From contig JAYMSP010000089.1 of the NCBI GenBank assembly GCA_036897095.1, forward strand, positions 23,405 through 87,404: 64,000 nt of DNA, read 5' to 3'. Made by a program: the position numbers and the translations under genes. Numbering within the stretch: position 1 is the stretch's first letter; each line of letters opens with the position of its first letter. Of this stretch, positions 20,401-34,178 are shown piece by piece. The notes below the pieces were generated by a model that was not told the DNA's origin, searched no databases, and worked only from the letters and a program-made list of their open reading frames with translations. The stretch is from Plantago elongata. Taxonomy: Eukaryota; Streptophyta; Magnoliopsida; Lamiales; Plantaginaceae.

Positions 20401-22291
20401 GGCTGGGAGCTGGTGGTGTCAGAGAGTGCTTATCCTCTAGCTCCTGGAACAGCTTATCTGTAAAGAATGGAAGTTCAAGTATTGCCCACGAAAGATGAAG
20501 TTGTTACGATCTTGCCACGAAACCCATCCAAGAAGAATGAAACGCAGTTGGGTGATCGAGTTTTGGGCAAATCGAAAAAGAATATGATAATTTATAATAT
20601 CCACATTAAAAAGCATGTGTGCTTTAAGTACACAAATCTTCTCATTTGATAATTCAATTTTATGGCAATTTGACTTTTAAAGTTGGAGAATCAAATGCAA
20701 AAGTAGAAATTGCAGCAGGAAAATATTCCAGAGGTACAAATACAAACATCGTGATATTCATTTGCAAATACGACCAAGAGACATGGCTATGGTGTATTGC
20801 ACTTCCAATTGATACTTGTTGATAGTACTACTTTAGAAGGACTATATATACTGGACGGTAAAATGTAGTAATGTCCTAATATTTTCAAATCATACCCTCA
20901 ATCGACATCGCTAAGGTATTTTATTTGTTGCCGAAAGGTTTTTTTTTCCTTTTATATTATATTTGTCTAATTTTACTTTTTTGTGTTTGTCTCTAATTAG
21001 ATACTGTATTTTAAGATTGCTTATAGGAATTAACATTCGACAATGCTTACTCATTAGCATAATGCAACTTTCAAAAATACATTTAAAAAAAAATTACAAG
21101 TTAATCATCATTATTCTAAAATAATTTTATAATGAGTAACTTACTCACAAGTTACCCAGTACACGCACAACTAAATATAATGTGTGAGGAAATGTGAAGA
21201 AATGGACTTATTTTGATTTGGTAGGTCACTAATCATCCACGTGAAAAGTAGTTTATGAGTAATTGTGTTAGTTCAAATTGTGGACCTCAACTTACGTATT
21301 TAACTTTAAACATTATGTATGTATACATCTTAATAAATTGGTAATGAAACATAACATACATATCCGATATTTTATATCACTTTATCATGTAGTTTTTCTA
21401 CGTACAAGTTGTAAAACAGAAATATAATTAATTGATAATACACAGAATCATAAAATTTGATTCCACCTCTATTCTTGTTGATTATTCTCTTGTTGCAATC
21501 CAAAATCTCAAGTCCGGCCATTTTTGTTTCTTTCTTTCGCATTAGTTTTCCATTTTTATTGATAGTGAATTTTGTCACCATCATTTTCGTCATTACCTTC
21601 ATCATGTGCCAGTACTGTTCTCTAAACTTGAAACCAATAATGTCAAGAATGACCTTTAAGGCCAGATTAGTATAGAATTTGAATGGAAATTTGAATGAAT
21701 TTTGATGAAATTATATTTGGAATGAAATTAAAATGAGGGTATTTGAAGTGTATTTTAGGTCAAATCACTGTTTATTGAGTTAAATGGACCGATTTGAATC
21801 TCATGCCAAACAACCTCTAAGTTATACGTTCAAATCTTACGGATCAGCTTAAGCATTATGATGATATATATATATTCATATATATTCATTTTGTAAAATT
21901 TATAATTTAATAGTTTCTCACACCCACGAAGAATTATACTATTATCACTCATAAATCGGGAATCAGTGTTGATTATATAGCATTATCTAAGTAATAATGA
22001 TGCATCCACGATGCCAAAAAGTAAACAATTTAAAATACAAGAGCTGACGTGAAAGTGATCATCAATCTCATAATAGCAAATAGAATACTAATAGAAGGAT
22101 TATCAGGATCTTGATTCTTGCAATCTGACAAAATATAAGGTCCATAAGTCGCTTGCGTGAAAAAATAGTATATTCCACCATGCTCAATTTCTAACTCCAA
22201 GTGTGCATTTACTTTTGAGTCTTTGAGATATCCTTTTCGAGAATCATCCATGGTTCTCCAACCATCAAGTTAGAGAGTCATAGGAGTGTAG
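20401..22291. other. Intergenic AT-rich region
   Basis: Contains a 160-bp MITE at 21659-21818. An unrecognised 73-codon frame at 22030-22251 (minus, starting MDDSRKGYLKDSKV) abuts the retrotransposon end; it has a hydrophobic tail but no family I can name, and it may be chance. Confidence 0.4.
21659..21818 (+). mobile_element. MITE, copy 1 of a family with two copies here
   Basis: Ends AGGCCAGATTAGTATAG and CATGCCAAACAACCTCT are imperfect inverted repeats. The interior word TTTGAAGTGTATTTTAGG recurs, inverted, in the element at 38991-39148, and lengths agree (about 160 bp). Confidence 0.6.
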
Positions 22292-22418
22292 GGAGTGAAT
22301 GTTTTCCGTAAAGTAAATTTAAAAGTATACATGAATATTTATACAAAGTAAATCTAACTAATTAATTTACAAATAAAAAAATTAATTCTAATTTAATTTT
22401 ACTTCTAAGCTAGATTAT
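22292..22418 (-). repeat. Truncated 3' LTR of the Copia element
   Basis: Matches the 5' LTR from its ATAATCTAG word onward, including AATTAGTTAGATTTACTTTG and the TATAAATA box. The first 45 or so bases of the LTR are missing, joined directly to RNase H coding sequence. Confidence 0.7.
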
Positions 22419-25400
22419 CGTGACGGAACATGAAAAACACAAACTCTACCTCGGGCAACTTGTTCACGAACAAAGTGAATATCCATCTCAATATGCTTTG
22501 TGCGTTGATGCTGAACTGGATTACTAGAGATATAAATAGCACTTATATTATCACAATAAACAAAGTGGCCTTCTCAACTAAGCAATGGAGCTCAATCAAC
22601 AAATTTCGAATCCAGCAGGATTCGGCAACCACGTTTGCAACTCCCATGTATTCAGCTTCAGCACTAGATCGAGATAACGTGGGTTGTCGTTTGGAGGACC
22701 ATGAGATGAGATTGTCTCCAATAAAAACACAATACCCGGAAGTCGATCTACATGTATCCGGACATCCACCCCAATCCGCATCAGTATAGGATATGAGGGC
22801 AGTACTCAACGATGGGTAAAGATGAAGACCAAAATTGAGAGTACCCTGAATATATCGAAGAATACGTTTCAGAGCATTCATGTGACTATCCTTCGAATCA
22901 TGCATATGAAGACATACTTGATGTACTGCATATGAAATATCAGGTCGATTAAACGTCAAGTACTGAAGAGCTCCAGCAAGACTCCTATAGTGGGTAGGAT
23001 CTGCATATGGAGTACCAGACGCACTACTGATCTTTGGATTTGTATCAATCGGAGTAGCCGTAGATTTGCAAGAGGACATCCCAGCACGGTCGATAATTTC
23101 TGCAGCACACTTGTGTTGGGACAAAAACATTCCTGAAGCATGACGAGTAACTGCAATGCCTAGAAAGTAGTTTAGGGGCCCTAAATCCTTCATAGCAAAC
23201 TCAGGTGTGAGAAGGGACATGATCGAACTCTGAAGAGAAGGTGAGGAAGCCGTGAGGATGATGTCATCCACATATAATAATAGATACGCCATATTTGATC
23301 CTTTCCGGTAGATAAATAGTGATGTATCCGACTTACTATTGACAAACCCCAAAGATGACACATAATCAGCAAACCTTTTATAACAAGCTCGCGGAGCCTG
23401 CTTTAGTCCGTACAATGATTTTCGAAGTAAGCAGACATGATTCGGATATCGAGTATCTCGAAAACCCCTAGGTTGATGCATATATACGATTTCCTTAAGC
23501 TCCCCATGAGGAAACGTGTTTTTAACATCTAACTGATGAATCTGCCATTGTCGTGACAATGCCTAGCTAAGTATTGTACGGATCGTAGTAGGTTTGACAA
23601 CCGGACTAAACGTCTCACCACAATCGATACCAACCTGTTGAGTTTTGCCATCACCTACAAGACGAGCTTTGTGCCTCTCAAACACACCGTTAGATTTAAA
23701 CTTATGAGCAAAAATCCAAATCGAGCGAATAATATTAACATTAGGAGGATGATGTACTAAATTCCACGTCTTATTATTAATCAGAGCATCAAATTCGTTT
23801 TGTATAGCCAATTTGCAATTCGGGTCCTTAAGAGCAGAAATCGGGTTACGAGGACTGGGTGATTGGGTAACCATCAAATAATTGACAAAATCTGGACCAA
23901 AATACTTCGTGTTAGGAGCACGAATCCGATCGGATCGAACTGGTGGTGGAACCAGAGGTGGGGTCGGGATATCTGGTGTTGGCGGATTTTGGAACAGGGG
24001 TGACGAAATTGGAGTTTGAGGAATCTGCCGGTTGGTGGAAGGGGGTGTGCGAGGGTCCGGGCTACGTGCCAAGGGGCTGCAAGCCGGTGTGGCTACTGTA
24101 TCGGCATGGGGTTGATGTTGCGGGGCTGCCAATTGGCGGGATGGGGTTGTGTTGCATGCAGCAACAATCGATGTCAGAAACGTATTTTCCTCAAACACGA
24201 CATGACGAGAAATTATAATCTTCCTAGTATGCAGATCATAACATTTATACCCCCTATGATTCGAAGGATACCCAAAAAAACGCAAGGAGAGGACATAGCA
24301 TGTAATTCTTGAATGGTGGTAGACGGAATCATAGGATAGCAAAGACAACCAAAAACACGAAGATGAGTGTAAGACGGCCTGCGATGTTATAAACATTCGA
24401 CAGGGGAAGCATGATCAAGAAGCTTAGTAGGCAAGATATTAAGCAAATCAGTGGCAGTTTGCAAAGCATGATGCCAAAAAGAAAGGGACAAAGATGCATG
24501 CGCAAGGAGAGTCCTGAAGATATTATTTATAGTTCTAATGTTTCGTTCAACTTTACCGCTTTGAGATGAGGTATGAGGGCACGAAAGACAAAACGACATC
24601 CCATTGGTTTGACAATAAGTGAAAAATCGGTTATTATCATACCCCCCCCCCCCAAATAATCACATTGAAGATTAAAAACAAATAACCGAAATTGGGTTTG
24701 AATATGATTGCGTAACAAGACGAATTTTTCAAACACATCAGATTTACGGGCAAGGGGAAAAGTCCATAGAAAATTTGTGAAATAATCTAAGGACATAACA
24801 TAATAACGATTCCCCATAGAACTCAAAATAGGAGATGTGCATATATCACCATGACTAATGTCAAAAGGAAACAAGGTTTGAGATACAAACTTGTCGAAAG
24901 GTAACTTAACTTGTTTACCAGAATGCAAGAATGACAAATACCTGATGTACGAGTTTTATTCCTAACAATGTCTTTATCTAACCTAACTGACTCCAAAATA
25001 GCTTGACCTGGGTACCTAACCAAGCATGCCAAGAGCAGGTGTGGAAGTCAAAAGAGCCGAGGGTGCAGGAACAAAAAACTTAATGGAAGAAAGCGGATAA
25101 AGATCCCCCTGGCTATCACATCTCATGATTGTCATCCCCGTAGGAAAGTCCTTCACAGAAAATCCATAAGGATCAAATTCAACAAACACAGTATTTTCGC
25201 TAGTGAATTTGCGCACAGAGATAAGATTTTTTACGAGTTTAGGAGCATGTAAAACATTCCGTAAAGATAATGGAGGATGGGGGGACTAACTTCGTATGTC
25301 CACTACCCTGAATTGAAATAGATTGATCATTACCGACAATAATTTTATGATGATTGCTCGAATTAAAATAAGACGAGAGAGTATCGTTATGGGATGTCAT

Positions 25401-26831
25401 GTGAGACGAGGCGCCGAAATCCATGTACCAAGTCGAATCCTGAGGTTGTAAGGACATTGTATGTATCGCCGAAGCAACATCCGTTGGCACATACGTTTGT
25501 TGAGGAAGATCGACTACATACACTTGAGACGCGAGTTGGGTGCCGAACTGCTGGTTGGGTCGTTCTTAGCCTGCTGTGGGGACGAGGCAAGGCAGATGGC
25601 ACCCACTGTCATTGCCATTGGCCGCCATATGGGGCGGGAACAGGCTGGATAGGGCGCGAATACGCGTGATGCTGCTGATGCGCTTGGGGTTGTCCTGGCG
25701 CGCTGTTGTTCCCCCGTCCCGGGCCATTACTACGTTCATTCCCTCGACCACCTTTACGCTTATTGCGTTGGTTGTTGTTATTGGGACGACCACATCCTGT
25801 GGAAGTTATCCGACGGGGAATTCATAACCGTAGAGACCATAACCGAGCCGGAAGAATTCGATGTCATAGCACCTAATTCCCTTTCCTCAAGACATAAGCA
25901 AGAGCAGGCTTCGGAGAAACTGGGGAGCGGCTTAGCATGACGGATTTGAATACCAACGCCTTTGTATGCCTCGGTGAGACCAGAGACAAGTTGAAGAACC
26001 AAGCGACTATTAGTAACTGGAGCACCAACATTCTTTAATTGATCCGCAATACTTTTAAGACGTTGACAATAAGCCAAGCAATTGGACAAATCTTCGAGAC
26101 ACGTAGACGTGAATTCCTCTTCAAGAGTCACAACCCGTGAGGTTTGATGATCTTGAAAGATATCCTTTAAGCAATTCCAAGCTTCCATAGTCGTTGCTCC
26201 AGGTTCAAAAATGGTGTTCAACATATCATTTGAAATAGTCGAATAAACCAATTGAAGGATGGTAGCATCGATGGTTGACCATTCACGCTTTTCCTCCTTT
26301 GTTGTGGGTTCTAGTTCCTCTTCACCCTTAGGACCCTTAGGAGGTGGAATAATATGGTGAAGAACTCGATGTGCACGAGCGTGAATTTGAAAAAGTTTAG
26401 CCCAAGTACCGAATTGTGAGTTCTCCATCTCCAAAGTAACGGACATGGTGTTCCGAATATTAGAGGCGGGGAGAGCCGAAGGAAAGATTGATTTCTTGAT
26501 GGAATCAGACATGATGAAACGTCGATGATAGCAACTGAAATCAAGCTATAGTCGGAGCAAGAGGCTGAGCGGACCAGGTTGCGATGGATCAAACAACAAT
26601 CGATGATCGGAGCACCTGAAAACACGGACAACAGCTGATCGGACAGGAGGTAAGCTTCAATACGCGATCGCAGAAAACAGGACACAGGTCAAGGACGGCA
26701 AGGGCAGTCAGTCGACGATGTGTGATCGGGGAGCGGCCTAATTTGTGACGTGAGGTCGGACGAAAATTGAAAAGAGAAGTATTTTTCTGTTAGAGATCGC
26801 AGAAGTTGAACGCAACCTAACGTGATACCAT

Positions 26832-26998
26832 AAAAAAATATTTTCTGTAAACTAAATTCAAAAATATACATGGGTATTTATACAAAGTAAATCTAACTAA
26901 TTAATCTAGAGTTGGAAAATATAATTTTAATCTAATTCTACTTCTAAACTAGATTATATACCTAAACTAATCCTAGTCTATTTAGATAATCCATCACA
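26832..26998 (-). repeat. 5' LTR of the Copia element
   Basis: Starts TGTGATGG on the minus strand, carries a TATAAATACCC box and ends before TGGTATCAC (26830-26822), which resembles the Copia initiator-Met-tRNA primer site TGGTATCAGAGC. It is only about 167 bp. Confidence 0.7.
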
Positions 26999-28135
26999 TA
27001 GCACTATAGCAAGTGTAGAGTTATATTGAATCCTACCATATCGAGTTATAAGGTGGTCAAGTAGTTAAAATAAAGTTGAAGATAATTCATACCTCGACTA
27101 AGTGTTTAGTTAAATAAATTTTTGAAAAATAACTGGTCTGATTGGGATAGAATTTGAGTGGACTTTTCCAACTGAAATTGGGTTGTTTTGTGTGTAAAAT
27201 GTTCGATTTGAGTGGAAAGATGTCCACTCTAGCAGTATGACAAACATCCCCAAAATCATTGACGAATGACCAATCAATAATGTAGAAAGAGTTTATTTTT
27301 CAAACGTAAATTATTTACAGGTAGACTAAGGAGAACCAATCAATCTTGAAGAAAGAAGAGAGGTCATTTTTGCTGCAATTTTGGTGAACCAGCCAATCTG
27401 GAAGTCTGGATATATGATCACTCAAGTTCCTCAATTGACCAATTATTCATTTTCGAACTGAAAGCTACCAGAAAAGTAAACACTTCTATAAACAATCAGG
27501 AGCAAGGGGCACGAGCCTCAAACTGCAGTATGTTCTGTTTTCAAGGTAAAATAACCAAGGTTCAATTCCTGTAACTCAGAATAGTTTTTTTCTTTTTCTT
27601 AAACGATAAGATGATGACTCGAATTCCTTAACTAATGGTTCGGAGAGAAGCGTCTAACCAACTAACATGATTGGTATAATATGACTTGCAATATTCATAT
27701 TGAAAAGAAAAAAGAAAAAAGAATACATTAAATAATTGTTTTTGTTGCTCTAAGTGATGGAAAAGAAGAAGAAAAAACAGAAGCAGCAGCTTATCTTGTG
27801 CAAAATTCAGATATGCATCAAACATGCTACAGTAGCTCCAAAAGTTAGCATCAAGATAAGGGAGCCATTTTATTATAAAAATTATGTCACGGCACGCCAT
27901 ATGATATAACAAGTTCTAATAAGACAAAAATACAGGTCACATAATACTGCCAGCAGAGTTCTTGTTCCACAATAAACATCGAATTCCATTTTTGCTGTGT
28001 TTCACGTGTATAGAGTACAACCGGACTGATTGATAGATACTTGCTACCAGCTCCAATTTTACATTTCCATTACCAACCAACTGATTGATAGCACGGTGCG
28101 TTGAATTTAACTGGACCGACATTTCACAATTCGAA
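26999..28135. other. Spacer between the retrotransposon and PEX14
   Basis: AT-rich. It probably includes the PEX14 3' UTR in its last few hundred bases. No gene or repeat family is recognised. Confidence 0.5.
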
Positions 28136-31100
28136 TCAGGCCTCCACATACGAGCCGTTTGTTTCCCGTTGTATGTCAGACGAGTAAAGTCCAGAACTTT
28201 CTCCATTAGCCTCGATAGTTCCGCCTGATTCTGAGATTTTCGTGATCCTCTGTAGTTCATCAGTTGATTCTGAAGAAGCACGGGCAAGTAGCTGGTCATC
28301 GGTCATTTGTTCTTGCTGATATGACGGCTTCTTTGGTTGTCGTATTGCTGCAGCTGCTTCAGGCATCACGACGGGTGGTGGCGTTGGAGGTACCCAAGAT
28401 CGTTGAACTGGTCTCTCATTGTTACTGACGTTGGAAGATCCAACCTTTTGTTCATCACCAGCTTCGAGTTCAGTGATTCTGGGATTTTTGCGTTGATACC
28501 ACGGTGCTGCATCACCTCCATTCGCGGGGTTATCTAAATACTCGTAATTTATGCCATTGGTGCTATCTTGAGTGTTGGTGGAGCTGTACTGAACTTGATT
28601 AGCTTCCCAAGGCTGTTTGCAATGAGCACCATCAGTATAATAATGAATGTTATATTACTCGTCCTATGTACTCGAGCAAACATTTTCAAAACTGATCAGA
28701 TCTTCGATTAAGAACAAGCTTATTTGCTACATAACATAAACCATGTCCGCATAAACCGTGGATGAAAAAACACACACGTCTTTTTTAATAGACAGTGTAA
28801 TCAATAGCTAAGAGTTTGCAATTTAAATTTTCTTTCAGCAGATTGGGACTAATCTGTGTGGAGTGGAATAACCCCGCTATATTATATAGCACCATTAAGT
28901 AAAGGTGATACGGGTACTGATCCCATCTTCAAGGGAATGAAAAAGGTAAATACAGAGTACACAAATGATTAGTACTATTGAGTTATGCGGTATTTTTTTT
29001 TACTTATTCTTCATTACTTTTGGGGTTCTTGTTTACCATAATATAGATTCAATCATTCAAATGTGAAGGAACTTAACAATGGAAATAATAGAAAAGTAAA
29101 ATGCAGTAGGCAAACTTTGGCCTGGTGTTGATGTGTAGGAACTTAACAATGAAAATAGAAGAGTAAAGTGCAAACCTTTGGCCTTGGCGCAACACGAGGA
29201 TTTGACACTGGTTGATTGGGGTTTGGTGGTGCATCATTTATCTCCTGAGACAGTAAATCATGCAAACATTTAAAATAATAAAGGAGAAAGCTCTAAAACT
29301 ACACCTGGAGTTTACATAAAACCGTAGCAGGGTGGAAACTAACCCTGATGTTGGATGGTTTCTCTCCTCGCTGTATCATGGACATAATCTAGAAGAGAGA
29401 GTAAAGTATCCACGTTAGAGAGTAAAAAGGAACACAGAAAATAATAATGTATAAGCACGGAATGGTTCTCCCTTTGAAAGCTGGTCTTTTGGAAATAGTC
29501 TTAAATTCTAAATTCTACAGAACGGATTCAGCAATGATAAATGTCCAACAGAGTAAAAGTAAAATCCTCTATTGACTTTCCAAGGCTTGAATATACTAAA
29601 ACATCGAGCAAGCTAAATGAAATTTTAGCAGCCAAACAATTAGAAATAACGATTAGACCACCGGGCAGAACTCAAAGCTCAATTCTAGTGACTAAAATGC
29701 TACCAAAGCTAGATAAGTACCTCCATGTATGACTTGGGGTGAGGAGGACCAGATGGTTCCACAGGTGCAGGAGGCGACAAAGATCTCACTGTATAGAGTA
29801 CACCAAAATTGTAAATGGCCAAAAGGAGCTACAATTTTTATAAGATATATTAAATAAATTATATAAGGCCATCTCAATCGGTTGGAACCCTCAGAAACCC
29901 ACTTTTCCTACCATGTCACCATTTACACTTTGAAACCCATTTTCCCTTTTTATTTTTCCATCTGGTTTTTAAAACTTCATTACTCAATTCCATTACATAT
30001 TTTACGCCTACAATTAAATACAATAAAATTAAAAGAAAACTCATAAATAACATAGAAAATCAAACTCATATGGAAAAATTACAAAACAATAGATTCAGTG
30101 ATGAAATTCTTGATAAGTTTTCAGACTTTTGGACTTACAAAACACTATGAAATTCTGGAAACTTTCAAATTTAGAAAATCATAAACATAATACTAATAAA
30201 TAACCATTGGATTCTTAAAAAGAGACTATTATATAATGAAGCAAAAGAAACTACAAAACAAAAACTGCAAAAATATTGGCATGCGCTGCTGGAGTTGCTT
30301 TACACTACCTGATCTTGAATCAGTATCTGCCTTGCCATTAGCATAAAATTGCTGAAAACACAGAATACATGTTTGAAAATTAACATTGAAACATGAATGT
30401 CTTATAACAACTCCATGCATCAATACAAGTACAAAAATAGCCCACCCTTGTAGTCGCTGAGATCCTCTGATCATCTCTTTCTTCCAAAGCAATGCGTTTC
30501 ATACTTTGTCCTGAAATGGACGATAGTTGCATGGATTAGATCTTAACAGAATACTGGCGATATACAGAGAATTATGAGGACATTTCAGGAGCAGTCTAAA
30601 AATCATGTTAAATCTAACACCAAAGATTAACTCCTTACCAGTCTCCAACTTCTGTATTGCATTATTCATTGATTTCATCTCATGAAACTGAGCATTTACC
30701 ATGTTGATAAGCTCCTCAAACAATCTCTTCTCTGGAAACTCAAGAAATTATGTCAATCAGTATAAAACTCCATCATTTTGGCAATTGACCCATTTCCTTT
30801 TTGCCATGGATGTTAAGAGGTAATGTAGCATATTGTTAGCTTACTGGTTGTCGAGGGTATTAAATATAAAGAATCAAGATGTAACTGTAGTGGGGAGTGG
30901 AACATTTCTCGGAAAATTACGGAACGGGTCACTTTAAATGGCCGATGAATCATTTGGTATAGGTTGGCATAGGATGGAGGGAGTAAAATACAACTCAAAA
31001 GCCCATCAGAAGAAGCAAGAAATAATTACAAGTAAAAGATAATGCTAGTCAAAACTCAAAAGTTTAGACAGATCATGCACATTCCCCATCATAAGCTTAC

Positions 31101-33105
31101 CTTCACTTTTTGTCATCAACATAGCCTGGCTCGCTTGTGCCACATCAGCGGCTGCGGCTGCTGCGGACTTTGCAGCAGCTGCAGCTTCTTCTGCTATGCT
31201 AGGCTTTCTTTCCTTCACAAGACCCCCTTCTTCATCCTCGTCAATTACAACCTTCCGAATCCACGACTTCAACCTTGGAATAATTGATTTCTGATACAAT
31301 ATCCAAAAATTGCAACCAAAATCAGGAAATAACAATTAACATTACACACAAAAGAATGATTAGGTATCAGAGGCTAAATTGCCTCTTAGATCACATAGTA
31401 CCTTGAAAAGGACTGCTGTACCAGCTCCTGATAGAGCCAAAAACCCTATAGCAAGAACACATTCTGACCAGTTCATACGCGATATCAGCCCCAGTTTTGA
31501 AGCATTTCCAACAGGTTTCGCGTGCACAAGCTGTGTTGAAGGTTGCGATTGCATATTTGGTGAAGTCTGTACCGGCCCATCTTTACAGATAAACAAAGAA
31601 GAGAGAATTAGGTAAACTAACAACCAAAATTAACAAGTTTAGCTACATTTTTTCATTATACAAATTAACTTTTAAAACCACATGCTATATTACAGTATTA
31701 CCCAAAAAATCGTAGTATAAAATTACCTTGGGTGCTGGCAACAGGCTGCGCAGCTGAAACAGATGGAGTTGAATCCTGTAATTTTGCAAGTGTTTTGAGT
31801 AAAAAAATATAAATCATGGTAGGCTTTGACAACAGAAACAAGTTCTTTAACCAGGATATAGAACGGGAGACGACTTACTGGAACACGTCGAAAGGCTTCA
31901 TCTATCTCCTCTTTCGTGAGACCCTTCCTCTCAAGAAATGACCTTCTATACATGACTGGGGATCCCTTAACCTTTGGATGTGAAAGGAACTTCACGGCAT
32001 TTTGAACTTGATCTTCCCGGATTGGTTCCGAGTTCACAAATACTGATGCAGGAGAAGTCTCCTTCGTAGCTGCTATGTTAGCATCCTGATGGTCACTAGT
32101 CGTTTGTTGTGTGGCCTGTGAAACTATAGTGCCAAAAAACTAACATCAGTAAGGCTCTGTTCTTTTCAACTGAAATTTACTGAACTGAAATAAAGTATAA
32201 ATAATAACTAAGCCGAGCTGAACTGTAGTGATTTTAAGTTGAAAAGAACATAGCCTAATTGCAACAAGAATTAAGATGAAGGTCAACTCAAATTCTACCT
32301 TTGCGTCACAGCTTACAATCAAACAGCGCATATATATTGTTTCTTAAGATCGACTACAATTTTAATGTTCGCATTCACGTATATCTGAATGCAGCACAAA
32401 TACTTTGTTTCATTCAACATAGATAATAGTAGAAAACAAGGGCATATGACAGCAGGATAGGAAATCACAGACCTCTGTATTACACACGAAAGGTGTTTAA
32501 TATAGGTGCAAATTATGGTGTTTATGTATGACATTGTGTATGACAGCAACTTGTACGAATTTAAACGACCAGCTGCCAGAGCGAACTAACTTGAGTGGCA
32601 AGCTTAGGCACCACAAGACTCCCTTCCGTAAAAATCCTGGGTTCAACCAACAGGCAGTACTCTCTATCTATAGTGGCACTAGTTCTCTAAAGCAAAATAA
32701 ACAAGTACTAGTTGGGTGAAATCCAAAACTTTGATATCAAGTGTGAATAGAAAATGAAACTCGAGATGAGATGTTAGAGACCAAGTAAGTTACGCAGAAG
32801 CCAAGGATTATCCTAAATTGCAAGGTTCGAGCAATCAATAATGAGCTGATCTTTCACTGATAAGGGGGCGTAAATCATACACAAGTTTCAATCAGAGTAA
32901 ATAGCTGATAATCGAAACGCCTAATTAAACAAAAGTTGAACCGAACGAGAGTAATTGAACTCGAAGTGTGATAGTAACATTGTTTGAATCCGATTAATTG
33001 TAAGCAATAAAAGTAATGAGTAAATTGGGCAACAAGCAAGTGAAAAAATGGCGAAAGTAAAGTAAGGAGACCTGGATTAGGAGGAGGATTTGGATTGTCA
33101 GCCAT
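28136..33105 (-). CDS. PEX14: Peroxin 14, peroxisomal import docking protein
   Basis: Docks the cargo receptor PEX5 at the peroxisomal membrane during matrix protein import. Twelve exons join in frame to 518 aa: 33105-33072, 32123-31879, 31775-31727, 31580-31402, 31290-31101, 30731-30639, 30510-30446, 30351-30309, 29788-29721, 29388-29344, 29244-29176, 28612-28136. Residues 44-93 are the conserved Pex14 N-domain (REDQVQNAVKFL...GSPVMYRRSFLERKGLT...EEIDEAFRRVP), which binds PEX5 WxxxF motifs. A hydrophobic segment at about 148-168 (ECVLAIGFLALSGAGTAVLF) is the membrane anchor. An Ala-rich, charged helical region follows at about 200-230, then a Pro-rich tail. The length is close to Arabidopsis PEX14 (about 507 aa). 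A short MITE lies in intron 1. Confidence 0.95.
32153..32255. mobile_element. 103-bp MITE in PEX14 intron 1
   Basis: Terminal inverted repeats GGCTCTGTTCTTTTCAACT and, from the right end, GGCTATGTTCTTTTCAACTT. Both sides carry TAA (32150-32152 and 32256-32258), matching the TWA target duplication of PIF/Harbinger (Tourist-like) elements. Related sequence occurs near 41949 and 63255. Confidence 0.75.
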
Positions 33106-34178
33106 GGCGATGATCGGTGAAGTTGTACTCTGATCAACTGAATCCCCAAAGTTATATATAAGAAGAACGAAACACAAGTCTAACTGTAAGATTTATGGAT
33201 GGAGTTGATACCTGATGATTGATGAAGTTCAGCGTTTGCTCATCCCAATTCCCAAACCAAACTACGGCTGACTATTTTGATTGTGATGATGATAGAATAG
33301 AATAGAATAGAATAGAATAAGAGCTGCTGCTATTAATGGAGTATATTTCAGCGTTCGATACATGTTGTTTTTGCTATTTTTATTTCTGTATTATCTGCTT
33401 CTATTTCAATTCTTTTTTCCCCAAAATGCTTGGACCTCATTTTTTACACATTCCATGAAAATACATAGGTTCAGCAGGAGTTTTGATAATTTTCATGAAA
33501 AGAAATTAACAAGAAAATGTATTTTTTATTGTATGTCAAGGATAAGAATTGAATTGTGTACAAAGAAGCGACGGAGTACATGAAGACTTTGTGAAATAAG
33601 TAATCAAGCACACTTTTAGAATAAGATCATGAGACACGAAATTTCAATCAATCAGAGGTGATTCAGGCACTTCCATCAGGATAACAATAGGAACTGTAAC
33701 TTCACCAACACTTTTTTTACCTCAAAAAAAGTTAAATAAAAGCTCTACAACTTTTATGAAAATTGCTGTTATCTTCGAGTGACAGATTACATATACTCTT
33801 TCTCCAACGCGTCATCTCATTACAAAAAGATTGTACTAGCCCTACAAATAGTGCATGGAGAAGCAATCCTACATTCACATCTGCCGAGCGCAATAACTGT
33901 TCCAGCGTCCAGCCCAACTTCAAATGCCGGAGGTGCTAAAATAAATTATACTTCGGTTCCACTTTCGCTTTTCATTCTACAACTCACGGGTCTACACTTC
34001 TAATGATCCACCATACGACTCATTACCTGCCAATCATCATGCAGATTAGCCTCTATTTGGGCCAAAATATTGTAATCTCATACATAATTAACATAAATCA
34101 GAAATGCTCAGACAAAATGTAGATGCTGAAAATACTCACAAATGGTACAAGTGCAATGAACCTTGAAGGTTCGCATGT
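33106..34178. other. Spacer between PEX14 and RRP40
   Basis: The first part is the PEX14 promoter and 5' UTR, with an AATAG microsatellite at 33292-33319. The part from about 33600 is the RRP40 3' flank. No additional gene is seen. Confidence 0.5.
33292..33319 (+). repeat. AATAG microsatellite
   Basis: About five and a half AATAG units lie some 190 bp upstream of the PEX14 start codon. Confidence 0.85.

Larger units (their letters stand above)
22292..26998 (-). mobile_element. Ty1/Copia LTR retrotransposon, nearly full length, decayed
   Basis: On the minus strand the order is LTR, primer-binding site, gag (26512-25778, UBN2-like with MSDSIKKSIF start), protease/zinc region, integrase core (about 24937-24400), reverse transcriptase (24396-22543; YVDD in LLYVDDIILTA) and RNase H. 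The frames are interrupted by stops and shifts, for example at 23560 and around a 12-C run at 24642-24653. The RNase H frame shifts near 22550 and then ends in FHVPSR, after which the ADIFTKG part, polypurine tract and start of the 3' LTR are deleted. LTR divergence suggests an old insertion that cannot move by itself. Confidence 0.92.

Noticed and set aside
22030-22251. 73-codon frame beginning MDDSRKGYLKD next to the retrotransposon
   Set aside because: Not recognised as any family, short, and without supporting neighbours; mentioned only in the intergenic note.
23943-24312. Plus-strand frames within the minus-strand Copia element
   Set aside because: Antisense shadows of the Pro-rich integrase-RT linker.
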